Below, piece by piece: positions 40,470 to 42,946 of a stretch of DNA of 42,946 nucleotides (positions within the stretch are counted from its first letter, which is position 1; the number at the start of each line of letters is the position of its first letter). Location of the stretch: assembly GCA_012269745.1 (NCBI GenBank), contig JAAXJR010000033.1, positions 62,267 to 105,212 on the forward strand, written 5' to 3'. The notes under the pieces are model-generated. The model did not search any database, was not told where the DNA came from, and saw only the letters and a list, made by a program, of their open reading frames with translations. Position numbers and translations under genes: made by a program. This DNA comes from Flavobacteriales bacterium (GTDB lineage: Bacteria > Bacteroidota > Bacteroidia > Flavobacteriales > Schleiferiaceae).

Positions 40470-41544
40470 ATTTGATGCTCGCGAAAGCTTGGAGGTATTG
40501 CTGGGCAATTTTTGGCCAATTAAAGTGTTCCTTAATTCTTTCTTGAGCCAATTTTCCTTGTTCTTCCTTCACCGCCTTATCAGGAAGGTTCTGAAGCATC
40601 ATTGCCAATTCCTCTTCACTGCTCCATAATCCGCCTAATCCACCCAGCACGCTTGCGTTGAATGGATTGCTGTGCGCTAGGACAAAGGCTCCGCAGCCCA
40701 TCGCCTCCAAAAGTGCAGGGTTTGTGCCACCGGCACTATGTCCGTGCAAATAGGCATCACAATGCATTCGAAGCGCATTCACCACCTCTTTCTCATAGAT
40801 CGTCCCAGGGAAGATGATGTTCTCACAATCTTGGAATTCTTTGTGCAGTTTCTTTCCGTAGGGAGTGGAGTAATCGCCTACTGCTATTAAGGTTATGCCG
40901 CTTTGTTTGGCAGCCTGCAGAATTTCCTTAACGTGGTTATCTGGTTGTACTCGGCCGATGTGGAGGATGAAATTCTCCGTGGGCAGATTTTGTTCAGCTA
41001 AAAGCTGCTTGTTGGAAGATTCGACCACTGCTGCACCGTAGGCAATAGTAGTGCAAGGGGTTTTGTATTTCTTCAGGTAGTCGGCAATCATAGGATTGTC
41101 AGCAACTAGAAGTTTTGAACGTTTGGCAGCTCGGCGCTCGGACCAACGCAAGAAATTTGCGAGCGGGCCTTTGTATTTGGCTCTTTGGTGCTCCAAACCG
41201 TCCATGTTGGTGATGGTTTTTTCACGCGGCCATAGGAAAGACCAAATGCCTGAAGTAGTGTAACCCAATTGCAGAATGAGGTCAAAATCTTTCTTACGAG
41301 CATCGCGGATGCAGTGGTAATCGTAGATGAATTGGCCCGCTAATCCAAGGGTCTTCTCGGGATTGAAAATATGCGTGATCTGCACCCCGTCAAGCGCTCG
41401 GAGTTTTTCTGGATGATCGCTAACGGTATATACGGTAACCTCGTGGCCTGCCTTTACCCATAAAGGGCAAACGCGTTCTGCCATTTCTTCAAAGCCGCCG
41501 TAGCGGTTGGGTATACCTCGAGAACCTAGTACTGCAATTTTCAC
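40468..41544 (-). CDS. GT4 glycosyltransferase with DUF1972-type N-terminus
   Basis: A 358-residue cytosolic glycosyltransferase with two Rossmann domains. The N-terminal VLGSRGIPNRYGGFEEMAE is the DUF1972/rhamnosyltransferase-like signature, and LQLGYTTSGIWSFLW and TNMDGLEHQRAKY follow. The C-terminal GT4 domain has HIGRVQPDNHVKEI and the nucleotide-sugar-binding HSAGGTNPALLEAMGCG (with the conserved Glu). Sugar and acceptor are unknown; surface polysaccharide or lipopolysaccharide synthesis is likely. The start is GTG at 41544, five bases after a -7-like TACATTTA. Confidence 0.9.
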   Translation of the reverse strand: MKIAVLGSRGIPNRYGGFEEMAERVCPLWVKAGHEVTVYTVSDHPEKLRALDGVQITHIFNPEKTLGLAGQFIYDYHCIRDARKKDFDLILQLGYTTSGIWSFLWPREKTITNMDGLEHQRAKYKGPLANFLRWSERRAAKRSKLLVADNPMIADYLKKYKTPCTTIAYGAAVVESSNKQLLAEQNLPTENFILHIGRVQPDNHVKEILQAAKQSGITLIAVGDYSTPYGKKLHKEFQDCENIIFPGTIYEKEVVNALRMHCDAYLHGHSAGGTNPALLEAMGCGAFVLAHSNPFNASVLGGLGGLWSSEEELAMMLQNLPDKAVKEEQGKLAQERIKEHFNWPKIAQQYLQAFASIK

Positions 41545-41609
41545 GGCACTAAATGTAGGATTTTTAAGGGGGATGGGGGAACTTAAAGTAATAACCTAAA
41601 CCCCGAATT

Positions 41610-42236
41610 ATGGATTTTTACAGCAACGACCAGAGTTGGTCTCAAGAGCAGCTGCTCAGTTTTGTGCTCAATGGTGCGAGCCGCTATCAAAATGTGGAGA
41701 AGATGGCTGAAGAATTTAAAGGCCAATTCAAAAGTCTCAATCACCTGCACCAAATGGATGAGGCTTCGCTGCGGAGCATCAAAGGAATTGGTCCGGTAAA
41801 AGCCAAACAGATCATGGCCTTGCTCGCTCTACACCGCGCTTGGAATGCACCAGAGAAACTCCCGGACAGCATTAAGAAGAGCGGCGATGCCTTGCCTCAC
41901 TTTCAGGCGCTCAAATCGCTCTCGCACGAAGAATTTCACGTTTTGTACCTCAATAGGGCACATACCCCGCTCACCTGCCAATCCCTGTTTAAAGGAGGAA
42001 TTACAGGCACGGTGACCGATGTACGAATAGTCATGAAAAAGGCATTGCAATGGGGAGCTACTGCAATGATTGTGGCACACAACCATCCCTCAGGGGCCCT
42101 GTATCCTAGCGAGAATGACAAGCGAATGACGAAAAAGCTCGTTTCTGCTGCTAAAACCTTAGATCTGACGGTGCTCGATCACTTAATTGTGACGCGTAGT
42201 GGCTACTTTAGCTTTTCGGATCAAGGCTTGATGTAA
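41610..42236 (+). CDS. radC: RadC-family JAMM-domain protein
   Basis: A 208-residue protein. The N-terminal helix-hairpin-helix part (about residues 50-72, SIKGIGPVKAKQIMA) is followed by a JAMM metalloprotease-like domain with the metal ligands H157-x-H159-P-S161...D170 in VAHNHPSGALYPSEND, all intact. The family is traditionally named for DNA repair, but the role is uncertain and some members act in natural transformation or mobile elements. The next gene follows directly after its stop. Confidence 0.95.
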   Translation: MDFYSNDQSWSQEQLLSFVLNGASRYQNVEKMAEEFKGQFKSLNHLHQMDEASLRSIKGIGPVKAKQIMALLALHRAWNAPEKLPDSIKKSGDALPHFQALKSLSHEEFHVLYLNRAHTPLTCQSLFKGGITGTVTDVRIVMKKALQWGATAMIVAHNHPSGALYPSENDKRMTKKLVSAAKTLDLTVLDHLIVTRSGYFSFSDQGLM

Positions 42237-42946
42237 ATGGGAGCAGTACGCTACCTGCAGAATTGGAGGACATTTTTAACAAAGTATGACCATTGGCGGT
42301 TTCTCTTTGCGGAGCTCAATAAGCTCGTGTACTTGCGATCCTACACGCAGGATTTAGACGAAAAAGGCAAGGAGCAATGTTTGCACCACGCAGCCAAGTG
42401 GCTCATACGCGCTCAAGAGCAAGGCGTGACCAATGGTTGCGGCACCTATTATTTCAACACCGGTTGGACGAGTGATTACCCGGAAACTACGGGATATATT
42501 ATTCCTTCTTTATTGCGCTATGCATCTTATGAAAAGGCACAATGGTCTGAAGAAGCTGTCAATTCTGCCCTTGAAGCGGGCGAGTGGTTGTTGACTGTTC
42601 AACGCGAAGACGGCGGCTGGCCCGGTGGTTATGTTGAGCAAAACCGTCCTTCTGTAGTTTTTAACAGTGGTCAAATATTACGTGGGATGCTTGCCCTATA
42701 CGAGCACAACAAAGAATCGAAATGGAAGGAGGCGGCACTGCGATGTATCCATTGGATCTGGGCGCAGCTTGATGAACAAGGGAGGTTCTCCCAAAACGAT
42801 TACATGGGTGCCATTCGCGTGTATGGAACGTATGTAATAGCACCAATTTTAGATTGGCTTCCGCATTTTTCCGAAAATCGTAATTCCTGGAATGCGCTTG
42901 CCACACGGCATTTGAGCTGGGTATGTACTCAGCAAAATGAAGTGGG
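42237..42946 (+). CDS. Alpha/alpha-toroid-like protein (3' end truncated by window)
   Basis: The first 236 codons are present, from an ATG right after the radC stop (TAAATG) to the right edge without a stop. The sequence is helical, rich in aromatic residues, with TGWTSDYPETTGYIIPSLLRYAS (in part) and LTVQREDGGWPGGYV repeats at about residue 50-130, recalling the squalene-cyclase/GH-like six-hairpin fold. It has no signal peptide. In Bacteroidota such genes are often near polysaccharide loci, and the glycosyltransferase upstream fits. Function unknown. Confidence 0.7.
   Translation, partial: MGAVRYLQNWRTFLTKYDHWRFLFAELNKLVYLRSYTQDLDEKGKEQCLHHAAKWLIRAQEQGVTNGCGTYYFNTGWTSDYPETTGYIIPSLLRYASYEKAQWSEEAVNSALEAGEWLLTVQREDGGWPGGYVEQNRPSVVFNSGQILRGMLALYEHNKESKWKEAALRCIHWIWAQLDEQGRFSQNDYMGAIRVYGTYVIAPILDWLPHFSENRNSWNALATRHLSWVCTQQNEV

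Noticed and set aside
1-42946. CRISPR arrays, tRNA or rRNA genes, insertion sequences, toxin-antitoxin or restriction systems
   Set aside because: No regularly spaced direct repeats, cloverleaf sequences, transposase motifs or defence-gene signatures were found on reading the window.

Overview
The window looks like a chromosomal segment of a Bacteroidota bacterium, probably a marine member of the order Flavobacteriales. The evidence is a type IX secretion (type B) C-terminal domain, a carboxypeptidase-regulatory-type TonB receptor, a mevalonate pathway, the ftsX-DUF3098-uppP-truB-queA order, weak or absent Shine-Dalgarno sequences, and repeated promoters of the TAnnTTTG (-7) type. It is densely coded (no gap over 300 bases) with 32 protein genes. 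Two run off the ends. I see no tRNA, rRNA, CRISPR array, insertion sequence or prophage.

Layout. 1-3443: a truncated DUF255/YyaL-type protein (minus) diverges from a PiT phosphate transporter with a PhoU-like tail. 3507-7196: an M20 dipeptidase (minus) diverges from a secreted choice-of-anchor-L/T9SS-B protein. 7197-11317 (minus): queD-fabD-mevalonate decarboxylase-mevalonate kinase-UbiA prenyltransferase, apparently one operon. 11365-12377 (minus): a CheY-like regulator and an ACP phosphodiesterase. 12458-13431 (minus): pssA and a free-standing purS, back to back with lnt (plus). 15062-20900 (plus): lpd-pabB and tilS-dsbD. 20966-22713 (plus): a YopX-like protein and tyrS. 22777-24485 (minus): a LuxE-like acyl-protein synthetase with a small exported protein. 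24539-30623: a TonB receptor and a beta-helix lipoprotein (minus) diverge from a PhoB/PhoR-like two-component pair (plus). 30705-32909 (plus): tryptophan 2,3-dioxygenase and an M23 peptidase. 33007-35766: leuS (minus), divergent from ftsX-DUF3098-uppP-truB (35837-38480, plus). 38477-39199: a two-helix membrane protein of unknown function (minus). 39364-42946: queA (plus), a GT4 glycosyltransferase (minus), radC (plus) and the start of an alpha/alpha-toroid-like protein.

The most interesting signal is regulatory. Upstream of both the beta-helix lipoprotein and the TonB receptor, next to the PhoB/PhoR-like pair, lie triple arrays of TTAACA-like hexamers with exact 11-bp phasing. This is the geometry of Pho boxes. 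One array is followed nine bases later by a -7-like element. It suggests a phosphate-controlled outer-membrane capture and uptake system whose ligand is unknown. A second theme is that several genes (T9SS-B protein, lnt, tilS, ftsX) have a -7 box ending only 3-5 bases before the ATG, which predicts leaderless or near-leaderless mRNAs. This also shows that long TTG-initiated reading frames upstream of several genes are not the real starts. Smaller points are a tyrosyl-tRNA synthetase whose HIGH motif reads GVGN, a DGGGP-synthase-like UbiA protein inside the mevalonate cluster, and two strong hairpins whose U tracts run into the next gene's start codon.
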